A DNA stretch of 8,027 bases from Nitrosomonas sp. (GTDB taxonomy: Bacteria; Pseudomonadota; Gammaproteobacteria; Burkholderiales; Nitrosomonadaceae), in the NCBI GenBank assembly GCA_029881855.1, contig JAOULU010000067.1, forward strand, positions 1 to 8,027, given 5' to 3'. Shown piece after piece: positions 1 through 6,161 of this stretch (positions are counted from its first letter, which is position 1; every line of letters begins with the position of its first letter). Both the position numbers and the translations under genes were made by a program. Under the pieces are notes generated by a model that saw only the letters and a list, made by a program, of their open reading frames with translations, did not search any database and had not been told where the DNA came from.

Positions 1-935
1 TTAATCAGCAAATTAAGTTTTGTGTGGGGCCATGTTTTCCTCCTACAGAAGTAAACTTTAAGCGAAGTCGTGAAAATGCTTATCTCTATTCAAACTTCAC
101 ATATCCTGGGAAGGCCAGTGCCACTATTGGCTTGAGTTATAGTTCTACTGAAATGCTTGTCGACACTAAGTTCGATAAATTTGATCCTAAATTTGGTTTG
201 CAGTGGGATATTACTGATATTTTTCGTTTGCGGTTTGCTTGGTTTGAAACAGTTAAATCTGCTTTAATTGCCAATCAGACGCTGGAACCCACACAAATCG
301 CAGGCTTTAATCAATTATTTGATGATATAAGTGGTACCAGATCAAGAAGAATGGGGGTTGGCCTGGACGCGAATTTCTCAAAAAGTTTATACGGTGGCGT
401 TGAAGTATCCGAGCGTGATCTCAAGAAGATTCCCTTTCCAGACGGATTAACAGCCACACTCTTGGATAGTGAAAAGCAACAGGAAAGGTTGTACCGTTCC
501 TACCTTTATTGGTTACCTTATGCCAATTGGACAATCAACGGAGAATTCCAGTTTGAGCGATATACGCGTAATGCAGTAGTTGTCGCTACAGATGTTGATA
601 AACCATTCCAGGTTCAAACACTCAGCGCACCATTTGCCATTAATTATTTTCACCCTGGGGGTATTTTTGGAAAATTTACTACAACCTATGTACAGCAAAA
701 TCTAAAGCGACTGAAAGCATCTGCGCTTAGAGATGGCATAAATGATTTTGTATTATTTGATGCAGCAATTGGTTATCGATTGCCACAGCGCAGGGGAATG
801 CTAAGCTTGGAAGGTAGAAACCTGAGTAACGAAAATTTTTTTTATAGGAATATTAATTTTCACACCAGCGAAGCAATTGCGCCTCGCTTCATCCCAACAC
901 GTACTTTCTTTGCACGTGTCACTTTAAACTTTTAA
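1..935 (+). CDS. TonB-dependent-receptor-like outer-membrane beta-barrel protein, C-terminal part (5' end outside window)
   Basis: The frame is open from base 3 with no stop, so the gene begins upstream; the GTG at 24 is only an internal codon. The visible 310 residues show alternating hydrophobic/polar strands rich in Tyr and Phe, for example AYLYSNFTY, FGLQWDITDIFRLRFAWF and YRSYLYWLPYANWTINGEFQF. Near the end, DAAIGYRLPQRRGMLSLEGRNLSNENF matches the penultimate-strand pattern of TonB-dependent receptors (Y.LP.R.G...LE.rNL...). The protein ends in the strand RTFFARVTLNF with a terminal Phe, the usual signal for the BAM outer-membrane assembly machinery. The segment QTLEPTQIAGFNQLFDD recalls a proteobacterial family in which such a barrel follows a TPR region; this is from memory, and the N-terminus cannot be seen here. 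No plug domain or TonB box is in the window, so active uptake is unproven. It is probably co-transcribed with the small gene 13 nt downstream. Confidence 0.72.
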   Translation, partial: NQQIKFCVGPCFPPTEVNFKRSRENAYLYSNFTYPGKASATIGLSYSSTEMLVDTKFDKFDPKFGLQWDITDIFRLRFAWFETVKSALIANQTLEPTQIAGFNQLFDDISGTRSRRMGVGLDANFSKSLYGGVEVSERDLKKIPFPDGLTATLLDSEKQQERLYRSYLYWLPYANWTINGEFQFERYTRNAVVVATDVDKPFQVQTLSAPFAINYFHPGGIFGKFTTTYVQQNLKRLKASALRDGINDFVLFDAAIGYRLPQRRGMLSLEGRNLSNENFFYRNINFHTSEAIAPRFIPTRTFFARVTLNF

Positions 936-944
936 AAGGAAAAG
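936..944 (+). promoter_or_regulatory. Strong ribosome binding site of the 88-residue protein
   Basis: AAGGAAAAG begins immediately after the barrel gene's TAA. The AAGGA core ends 8 nt before the ATG at 949. This is among the best Shine-Dalgarno matches in the window, and it supports the small ORF being a real gene translated from the same mRNA as the barrel. Confidence 0.7.
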
Positions 945-948
945 CAGT

Positions 949-1215
949 ATGAAAAATCCAGGAAAAGGGAATATACCAGAAGCAGCACAAAGAGCACTTG
1001 AACAAGCAGGTATTGATGTGGCTACAATCGCTTGTTTCGATAAGAGTGGTGAGATGCAGATTTTAAAAGCCTCGGGGGTAAATGAAGAGCAAAAAACTTT
1101 CCCAATTCAAACCACAGCAATTGAGGATATTACAGCTATAAGCGTGGTTCGGTATAAAGGGTCGAACTGTGCCACTATTATGGTCGGAGGGTTGCCCTAC
1201 TCTTTTTGTTGGTAA
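949..1215 (+). CDS. Small hypothetical protein (88 aa) with Cys-bracketed C-terminus
   Basis: I do not recognise this family. The ATG start is well supported by AAGGA 8 nt upstream. The protein has no signal peptide and no membrane segment. The N-terminal third (residues 9-28) looks like a short amphipathic helix followed by IACFDKSGEM, which could form a beta hairpin. The C-terminal half is beta-rich and hydrophobic. Cysteines are at 29, 74 and 87; the last two bracket a Gly- and aromatic-containing tail (GSNCATIMVGGLPYSFCW) that ends in Trp at the stop codon. The gene sits 13 nt behind the outer-membrane barrel gene and is followed by a hairpin, so the two probably form the end of one transcript. 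It could be an accessory or ligand of the barrel protein, a ribosomally made peptide precursor, or a small cytoplasmic protein; no modification enzyme is visible nearby. Gene reality is likely, function unknown. Confidence 0.72.
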   Translation: MKNPGKGNIPEAAQRALEQAGIDVATIACFDKSGEMQILKASGVNEEQKTFPIQTTAIEDITAISVVRYKGSNCATIMVGGLPYSFCW

Positions 1216-1227
1216 CAGAATGTAAAA

Positions 1228-1259
1228 CACGGTCAGTATGTGGTTTAATACTGACCGTG
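1228..1259 (+). terminator. Perfect 12-bp hairpin after the small-protein gene, probable terminator
   Basis: CACGGTCAGTAT (1228-1239) pairs perfectly with ATACTGACCGTG (1248-1259) around an 8-nt loop. It is preceded by AAAA (1224-1227) and followed by CTTGCATTGTTATTG, which is T-rich but lacks a clean U run. It lies 13 nt past the stop of the 88-residue gene and before the next promoter region. A terminator, possibly weak or bidirectional, is the simplest reading; an mRNA 3'-end stabiliser is the alternative. Confidence 0.6.
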
Positions 1260-1301
1260 CTTGCATTGTTATTGATTAGCAAACGCTATTTTGGCCAGTT
1301 A

Positions 1302-1310
1302 TGGTATTCT
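1302..1310 (+). promoter_or_regulatory. Candidate extended -10 promoter for the Crp/Fnr-family gene
   Basis: TGGTATTCT has the extended -10 form (TGn followed by a hexamer, here TATTCT, 4 of 6 to TATAAT). No good -35 lies 17 nt upstream, which an extended -10 can tolerate. A start near 1317 would give a leader of about 57 nt. A competing reading is TTGGGA (1328-1333), a 17-nt spacer and TATATA (1351-1356), which would start only about 11 nt before the gene. By eye only. Confidence 0.3.
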
Positions 1311-1356
1311 AGAGACCTGGCTAAGAATTGGGACAGTTTTTTATAGGTCTTATATA

Positions 1357-1372
1357 AGGATAGTAGGATAGT
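1357..1372 (+). repeat. Tandem 8-bp duplication carrying two Shine-Dalgarno cores
   Basis: AGGATAGT is present twice, back to back (1357-1364 and 1365-1372), directly before the GTG start at 1374. Each copy has an AGGA core: the first ends 13 nt and the second 5 nt before the start codon. The second copy is the likelier ribosome binding site and supports GTG 1374 as the start. The duplication itself is exact. Confidence 0.7.
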
Positions 1373-1373
1373 C

Positions 1374-2123
1374 GTGGTTGCCAAACGTCAAATATCAATT
1401 GATCGGACACTTGCAATGTTGTCAGTTGTTAAGGAGTTCCAGGCGTTGTCCGTGACCGATCTTGAAACTGTGGCGCAAGTTTGTCATTGGCATCGGTATG
1501 AGGAAAATGAAAATATTGTTCGCTATCATGACCATACTAATAGTGTTTTCTTCATAGCTCAGGGTGAAATTCGAGTTACTTATTGTGCTTTGTCAGGCCA
1601 TGAAGTTAATTTATGCGACTTGTCAGCAGGAGAGATGTTCGGTGAATTGACTGCTATAGATAGTCAACCGCGCTCTGCTACCGTTGTCGCGAAAACCAGT
1701 GCATTATTGGCTTCCATGCCCGCTGCTGCTTTTCTAAATCTGATGTTTTCCAATCGTCAAGTAGGTGAAGCTATTCTTAAACGCTTGACGGGCCAAATTC
1801 GTCGTCTTACAGAGCGTGTTTATGATTTTAGTACATTGGCTGTGCGTAATCGTATCCATGCTGAATTACTGCGTTTGGCACGCAATAATATGACGACCGA
1901 TAATGAAGCAATAATTTCGCCTGCACCAACCCATATGGATATTGCCAATTTTGTGAGTACACATCGTGAAGCGGTAACGCGCGAATTGAATAATTTAGTT
2001 AAGGTTGATCTGATTGTTCGAAAGGGTCATGAATTACATATTCTTGATGTTGCTAGATTGGCTGAAATGGTTAATGAAGTACGCGGCGCGGTTATTAATA
2101 AGGTTAATATCCATGATTGCTAG
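1374..2123 (+). CDS. Crp/Fnr-family transcriptional regulator
   Basis: This is a 249-residue protein with an N-terminal cyclic-nucleotide-binding fold (about residues 18-135) and a C-terminal winged helix (about 150-240). The nucleotide-pocket signature is GEMFGELTAIDSQPRSATVV at 86-105, keeping the Gly90-Glu91 and Arg100-Ser101 that in Crp contact the ribose and phosphate of cAMP, so cyclic-nucleotide binding is plausible. There is no N-terminal Cys cluster, which argues against an Fnr-type iron-sulfur sensor. The helix-turn-helix runs from about 186 to 208, and its recognition helix (STHREAVTREL) retains Arg198, Glu199 and Arg203, equivalent to Arg180, Glu181 and Arg185 of E. coli Crp, so it may read a TGTGA-like half-site. 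The start is GTG, served by the duplicated AGGA. It is probably monocistronic: a 112-nt gap with a short inverted repeat follows. Its targets cannot be inferred, and no clear Crp-like operator was seen in the window. Confidence 0.88.
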   Translation: MVAKRQISIDRTLAMLSVVKEFQALSVTDLETVAQVCHWHRYEENENIVRYHDHTNSVFFIAQGEIRVTYCALSGHEVNLCDLSAGEMFGELTAIDSQPRSATVVAKTSALLASMPAAAFLNLMFSNRQVGEAILKRLTGQIRRLTERVYDFSTLAVRNRIHAELLRLARNNMTTDNEAIISPAPTHMDIANFVSTHREAVTRELNNLVKVDLIVRKGHELHILDVARLAEMVNEVRGAVINKVNIHDC

Positions 2124-2173
2124 TATTTATCCACAAAAAACCACCTTATTCAGTTTATACCTATCATTTATCT

Positions 2174-2190
2174 ATTAAGCTTCGCTTAAT
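2174..2190 (+). repeat. Short perfect inverted repeat between the regulator and lolC
   Basis: ATTAAGC (2174-2180) pairs with GCTTAAT (2184-2190) around a 3-nt loop TTC. No T run follows, so it is a weak terminator at best. It could instead be an operator-like palindrome ahead of the lol genes. A second imperfect stem (AGCC-AAT at 2205-2212 with ATTGGCT at 2219-2225, one bulge) lies just before the lolC start. Confidence 0.35.
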
Positions 2191-2235
2191 TGTGGCAAAC
2201 TTCTAGCCTAATTTTATTATTGGCTTATTTTATAC

Positions 2236-3480
2236 GTGTCTCCTTACGAACTTTTCATCGGTTTACGTTACACACGTGCCAAACGGCGCAATCATTTTAT
2301 TTCATTTATTTCATTAATTTCCTTGTTGGGTATTACACTAGGTATGACAGCGCTCATTACTGTTATGTCTGTTATGAATGGTTTTCAGAAAGAAGTCAGA
2401 GCACGTATTTTAGGTGTGGCATCGCATGTGCAAGTTAGTGGTATGGATGGCACTCTAAGTCATTGGCAGCGTACGGCTGAAGAAGTAGCCAAACATCCAT
2501 TCGTTGAGGGTGTTGCGCCATATGTAAGTGCCCAGGGTATGTTGTCACACAATCAAATTGTACAGGGTGTAATGGTGCGTGGGATTCTGCCTGACAAAGA
2601 GAATGATGTCGCAGATTTTGCTAACTTGATGGTCAGTGGAGAGTTGCATCATTTGGTACCAGGAGAGTTTGGTATTGTCATTGGCATGGAATTGGCACGA
2701 GCAATGGGTGCATTTAGGGGCGACAAGATTGTATTAATCTCTCCGCAAGGACAAGTTACGCCAGCAGGAATATTGCCCCGTCTGAAACAATTTACCGTTG
2801 CCGGTATTTTTGAGGCAGGGCATTTTGAATACGACTCTGGACTGGTATTGATTCATATGGCCGATGCACAGAGACTCTATCGTATGAATGAACAGGTTTC
2901 AGGTGTGCGTCTAAAATTGCAAGACTTGTTCCAAGCCCCACAGGTGGTTGATGAGTTACCGGTTTTGTTGTCCACCAGTATTTTTATTAGTGACTGGACA
3001 CGCCAACATGCCAATTATTTTAGGGCGATTCAGATTGAGAAACGCATGTTGTCGTTGATACTTGCATTAATTATTGCTGTTGCGGCGTTCAATATAGTTT
3101 CTACATTGGTGATGGCCGTTACGGATAAACAATCTGATATTGCAATTCTACGTACGTTGGGTGCCAGTCCACGCAGTATCATGAAGATATTTATTGTGCA
3201 AGGAACATTCATTGGTGTTTTCGGCACGATTTTGGGTGTCGCAGGTGGTGTATTGCTGGCTTACAACGTGGGTGAAGTGGTTGCATTTATTGAATGGCTG
3301 TTCAATATGCAATTCTTATCTCACGAAATTTATTATATTAGCAAGATTCCAACAGACCCTCAGATGGCAGATATTGTAACGGTCGCCATTGTGTCATTCG
3401 TATTAAGTTTATTGGCGACAATTTATCCAAGTTATCGTGCGTCTAGAGTGAATCCGGCAGAGGCGCTGCGTTATGAGTAA
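2236..3480 (+). CDS. lolC: Lipoprotein-releasing ABC transporter permease, LolC/LolE family
   Basis: This inner-membrane subunit extracts mature lipoproteins from the inner membrane and hands them to the periplasmic carrier LolA, powered by LolD. The 414-residue length fits the family. The N-terminus SPYELFIGLRYTRAKRRN followed by a first membrane helix (about 22-48, ending SVMNGFQ) is diagnostic. A large periplasmic domain (about 50-265) follows. It contains SPQGQVTPAGILPRLKQF (169-186), the segment that in LolC forms the loop that docks LolA, and then FTVAGIFEAGHFEYDS. The C-terminal FtsX-type domain has three more helices (about 270-295, 320-345, 380-402), with the cytoplasmic coupling stretch DKQSDIAILRTLGASPRSI between the first two. 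The start is GTG, chosen because the family's conserved N-terminus begins there; no Shine-Dalgarno is evident. Only one such permease lies next to lolD, so it may act as a LolF-like homodimer instead of a LolC/LolE pair; a partner elsewhere cannot be excluded. It overlaps lolD by 8 nt. Confidence 0.93.
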   Translation: MSPYELFIGLRYTRAKRRNHFISFISLISLLGITLGMTALITVMSVMNGFQKEVRARILGVASHVQVSGMDGTLSHWQRTAEEVAKHPFVEGVAPYVSAQGMLSHNQIVQGVMVRGILPDKENDVADFANLMVSGELHHLVPGEFGIVIGMELARAMGAFRGDKIVLISPQGQVTPAGILPRLKQFTVAGIFEAGHFEYDSGLVLIHMADAQRLYRMNEQVSGVRLKLQDLFQAPQVVDELPVLLSTSIFISDWTRQHANYFRAIQIEKRMLSLILALIIAVAAFNIVSTLVMAVTDKQSDIAILRTLGASPRSIMKIFIVQGTFIGVFGTILGVAGGVLLAYNVGEVVAFIEWLFNMQFLSHEIYYISKIPTDPQMADIVTVAIVSFVLSLLATIYPSYRASRVNPAEALRYE

Positions 3481-4165
3481 TACAGTACTTTCTTGCCATA
3501 ACCTTTTTAAACAATTCAACCAGGGTGAACTGGAAGTATCTGTACTCAAAGGTGTCAATCTGGAGCTGGCCAGAGGTGAAATGTTATCTATTGTGGGAGC
3601 TTCTGGTTCAGGTAAGAGTACATTGTTGCATTTATTGGGTGGGTTGGATGAACCCAGTAGTGGAGAAATCAAAATCCTGGATCAAAATATTTCCGGCATT
3701 GATGAAGAAAAAAGATGTCAGTTACGCAATGGTTCCCTGGGATTTATTTATCAATTTCATCATTTGTTACCTGAATTCAGTGCGTTGGAAAATGTGGCCA
3801 TGCCGTTGCTTATTAGGCGTTTGCAAAAAAGCGAGGCTTTTGATCGTGCTGCAGAAATATTACAACAGGTTGGATTAAGCCATCGATTAACGCATACACC
3901 CAGTGAATTATCGGGTGGTGAGCGCCAACGTGCTGCTGTTGCACGTGCATTAGTAACGCAGCCTGCTTGTATCCTTGCGGATGAACCCACAGGTAACCTT
4001 GACCGGCATACTGCAGAAAATGTATTTGATTTAATGTTGACTTTGAATCAGAAAGCGAATGCTAGTTTGATCATTGTGACGCATGATTTGCAACTTGCTA
4101 ATCGTGCGCAACATGTGATGCAACTGGTTGACGGTGTGTTGTGTGATGCAACCAATAGGTATTAA
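3473..4165 (+). CDS. lolD: Lipoprotein-releasing system ATP-binding protein LolD
   Basis: This is the cytoplasmic ATPase that drives lipoprotein release through the adjacent permease. All ABC motifs are intact in 230 residues, the normal LolD length: Walker A GASGSGKST (42-50), Q-loop Gln94, signature LSGGE (146-150), Walker B ILADEP with Asp170 and Glu171, D-loop GNLD (174-177) and switch His204. The stretch GFIYQFHHLLPEFSALENV (90-108) is characteristic of LolD and distinguishes it from the related MacB and FtsE ATPases. The ATG lies inside the last codons of the permease gene (GTTATGAGTAA, 8-nt overlap), which indicates translational coupling and stoichiometric production. The downstream gene is 192 nt away, so the lol operon probably ends here. 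Confidence 0.95.
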   Translation: MSNTVLSCHNLFKQFNQGELEVSVLKGVNLELARGEMLSIVGASGSGKSTLLHLLGGLDEPSSGEIKILDQNISGIDEEKRCQLRNGSLGFIYQFHHLLPEFSALENVAMPLLIRRLQKSEAFDRAAEILQQVGLSHRLTHTPSELSGGERQRAAVARALVTQPACILADEPTGNLDRHTAENVFDLMLTLNQKANASLIIVTHDLQLANRAQHVMQLVDGVLCDATNRY

Positions 4166-4202
4166 CAAGGCGCAAGGTATTTATAGGCCGGATGGATGGT
4201 GA

Positions 4203-4250
4203 AGTAAATTTTCTTATTCAGCTTCATAATGTGGATATGAAGACTTTACT
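4203..4250 (+). repeat. Nested inverted repeats in the gap after lolD
   Basis: CTTCATA (4222-4228) pairs perfectly with TATGAAG (4236-4242) around a 7-nt loop. Outside it, AGTAAA (4203-4208) matches TTTACT (4245-4250). The outer arms are unevenly spaced (13 nt against 2 nt), so a single continuous stem is unlikely. There is no U tract, so this is not a canonical terminator. It may be a 3'-end structure of the lol mRNA or an operator for the following gene. Confidence 0.35.
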
Positions 4251-4318
4251 CATCAGGCAGTGATTCGTAGATTGATTGATGTTATCTTAAAGTAAAACCA
4301 GTCAAATACGCCAATAAA

Positions 4319-4324
4319 TATAAT
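4319..4324 (+). promoter_or_regulatory. Consensus -10 box ahead of the ABC exporter gene
   Basis: TATAAT matches the sigma-70 -10 hexamer perfectly and lies 33 nt before the ATG at 4358. No recognisable TTGACA-like hexamer sits 16-18 nt upstream (that stretch reads AAACCAGT), so activator dependence or chance in AT-rich DNA are both possible. It suggests that the exporter is transcribed separately from lolD. Confidence 0.4.
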
Positions 4325-4357
4325 CTTTTTTATTTCAACTAGAAGCTAATCAAGTTT

Positions 4358-6061
4358 ATGCGTACGCTTTATACTTATATTATGGTTTTTCCTCGGCGCA
4401 GTGCTTATGTGCTGATTGCGCTTTGTATGGCGGGTATAGCTGAGGCACTGAGTTTGACTGCACTGTTGCCATTGTTGTCAATTGCCGTGGGAGAATCAAG
4501 CGATTCAAGCATAAGCCGGTTTATGGAAGATGCTCTGTCGAATGTTGGCATTGAACCAACGCTAGATACAATATTGATTATTATTGTTGGTGGAATGTTT
4601 GCCAAAGGGTTAATACTTTTGCTGGCTAATCGTCAGGTGGGTTATACCGTAGCACATGTGGCGACGGCCTTGCGTTTAAACCTCATTGAAGCGTTACTAG
4701 CCAGTCGCTGGCAGTATTATTTGCGGCAACCAGTCGGCTCCTTAGCGAACTCAGTGGCGACTGAAGCCTATCGTGCAGCCAATGGTTTTGAACATAGTGT
4801 CAATGTTTTGGCGTTATCGATACAAGTGATCGTGTATGCAATTGTTGCCCTGTTTATTTCCTGGCAGGCTACATTGGCTTCACTTTTCATTGGCTTATTT
4901 CTGTTAATGGTGTTGCATCGTTTGGTACGAGCTACACGTCGGGCGGGTGCTAGACAGACACATTTGTTACGTGATTTGCTGACATACCTGTCGGATATAT
5001 TAAGTTCAGTCAAATCACTCAAAGCTATGGCACGGGATAATGTCGCCGATGCTATTTTACATGACCAGACCAAACAATTAGAAAAAGCTACCCGCCGCGA
5101 GGTGATGAACCGGGCAGCGCTGTCTGCCTTACAAGAACCGATTTTAGCGGCGCTAACAGCGGCGGGACTCTATCTGGCCCTGGTAATATGGGAATTGTCC
5201 TTGCCGGAAGTGATGGTCATGGTGTTTTTGCTAACACGTGTTTTAGGTTTACTTAATAAAACGCAGCGCAGATTTCAGCAATTGACCGCGCAAGAAAGTG
5301 CTTATTGGGCGCTACGTAAAGCGGCTGAAGATGCTGCAGGTGAGGCAGAGAGAGCAACAGGCACGCTTGAACCGGTGTTAGAGAAAGGCGTTACGCTGCA
5401 TCATGTCAAATTTGAATACGGTGATAAAACTATTTTCAAAGACTTGAATATTGAGATACCGATTAAATCCTTTACCGCAGTGATGGGGCCGTCTGGTGCA
5501 GGTAAAAGCACCTTGCTTGATTTACTGTGTGGATTGACTGAACCCGGTTCAGGTGAAGTTCAAATTGATGGCGTATCATTGCATGATATTAATTTGCGCC
5601 AATGGCGCCATATGATTGGCTATGTGTCACAAGACACAATTTTATTACATGACAGCATTATGAATAACATCGTCGTGGGCGAGCCTTCATTAACGGCGGA
5701 AGATGCCGAGCGTGCGTTGCGTCAAGCTGGGGCATGGGATTTTGTTAGTAAGCTGCCTGATGGTATGCAAACCACTGTGGGTGAACGCGGTGGGATGCTG
5801 TCGGGTGGTCAGCGCCAACGCATCGCTATTGCACGTGCCTTAGCACATAGCCCGTCTTTCTTGATCATGGATGAGCCCACCAGTGCCCTGGATCCTGAGA
5901 GCGAGAAAAATATTTGTGTAACGTTACAGGAATTGTCCAAAGACCTAACCATTATCGCTGTGTCACACCAGCCCGCAGTGATTAACGCGGCGGATAATGT
6001 GTTTATCTTGTCGAATGGGGAAGCAGAAGCCTTATCGCATGTGCCGGAAGTTCAGAGGTAA
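4358..6061 (+). CDS. ABC exporter, fused transmembrane and ATP-binding domains, substrate unknown
   Basis: This 567-residue half-transporter probably works as an inner-membrane homodimer. The N-terminal exporter-type membrane domain has about six helices (approximately 15-44, 69-90, 149-168, 171-188, 260-277, 279-300). The nucleotide-binding domain has Walker A GPSGAGKST (377-385), Q-loop Gln425, signature LSGGQ (481-485), Walker B FLIMDEP with catalytic Glu506, D-loop SALD (509-512) and switch His537, so it should be an active ATPase. The size resembles MsbA-type lipid flippases, PglK-type flippases and peptide exporters without a peptidase domain. The helix-1 segment IAEALSLTALLPLLSIA recalls the PglK-like/subfamily-C style, but this is too weak to name a cargo. 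There is no N-terminal C39 peptidase. The Walker B region reads DEPTSALD, where many exporters have DEATSALD. The start is ATG with only a weak AGAAG upstream. It stands alone between lolD and a convergent operon, so context does not reveal the substrate. Confidence 0.88.
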   Translation: MRTLYTYIMVFPRRSAYVLIALCMAGIAEALSLTALLPLLSIAVGESSDSSISRFMEDALSNVGIEPTLDTILIIIVGGMFAKGLILLLANRQVGYTVAHVATALRLNLIEALLASRWQYYLRQPVGSLANSVATEAYRAANGFEHSVNVLALSIQVIVYAIVALFISWQATLASLFIGLFLLMVLHRLVRATRRAGARQTHLLRDLLTYLSDILSSVKSLKAMARDNVADAILHDQTKQLEKATRREVMNRAALSALQEPILAALTAAGLYLALVIWELSLPEVMVMVFLLTRVLGLLNKTQRRFQQLTAQESAYWALRKAAEDAAGEAERATGTLEPVLEKGVTLHHVKFEYGDKTIFKDLNIEIPIKSFTAVMGPSGAGKSTLLDLLCGLTEPGSGEVQIDGVSLHDINLRQWRHMIGYVSQDTILLHDSIMNNIVVGEPSLTAEDAERALRQAGAWDFVSKLPDGMQTTVGERGGMLSGGQRQRIAIARALAHSPSFLIMDEPTSALDPESEKNICVTLQELSKDLTIIAVSHQPAVINAADNVFILSNGEAEALSHVPEVQR

Positions 6062-6066
6062 GTCGC

Positions 6067-6120
6067 ATGCCACAAGCTTTTGGTTATTGCATCATTTTGT
6101 GTACTGCGATTCTGACTTAG
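6067..6120 (+). CDS. Possible 17-residue peptide ORF right after the exporter gene
   Basis: An ATG at 6067 opens a 17-codon frame (MPQAFGYCIILCTAILT, stop TAG). AGAGG (6054-6058), inside the last codons of the exporter gene, lies 8 nt upstream, an apt ribosome-binding spacing. The peptide is hydrophobic with two cysteines. No family is recognised, and an ORF this short with a chance GAGG is common, so this is a weak call. The rest of the 100-nt gap up to the convergent gene holds no clear terminator. Confidence 0.15.
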   Translation: MPQAFGYCIILCTAILT

Positions 6121-6161
6121 AAGTTAACCACTTTATATAAGCTACAATATATTATTACATT

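Noticed and set aside
24..26. GTG as the true start of the outer-membrane protein
   Set aside because: The frame stays open to the left edge, there is no ribosome binding site before it, and a 303-residue product would be only part of a barrel of this type.
1063..1266. Antisense ORF over the 88-residue gene
   Set aside because: It spans the terminator-like hairpin, has no ribosome binding site, and competes with a frame that has a strong one.
2190..2220. sigma-70 promoter for lolC (TTGTGG with TTTATT or TATTAT)
   Set aside because: The -35 match is poor and the spacing is either good with a weak -10 or too long (19 nt) with the better one; not strong enough to annotate.
2190..2438. 82-residue + strand ORF overlapping the lolC start
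   Set aside because: It lies in another frame across the well-conserved LolC N-terminus, and its translation is typical out-of-frame, aromatic-rich noise.
3409..3672. Antisense ORF over the lolC/lolD junction
   Set aside because: It is a shadow of two strongly supported genes, with no ribosome binding site or recognisable domain.
6062..6161. Terminator between the exporter and the convergent operon
   Set aside because: Only a long-range match (TGGTTA with TAACCA) was found; there is no compact GC-rich stem or T run on either strand.
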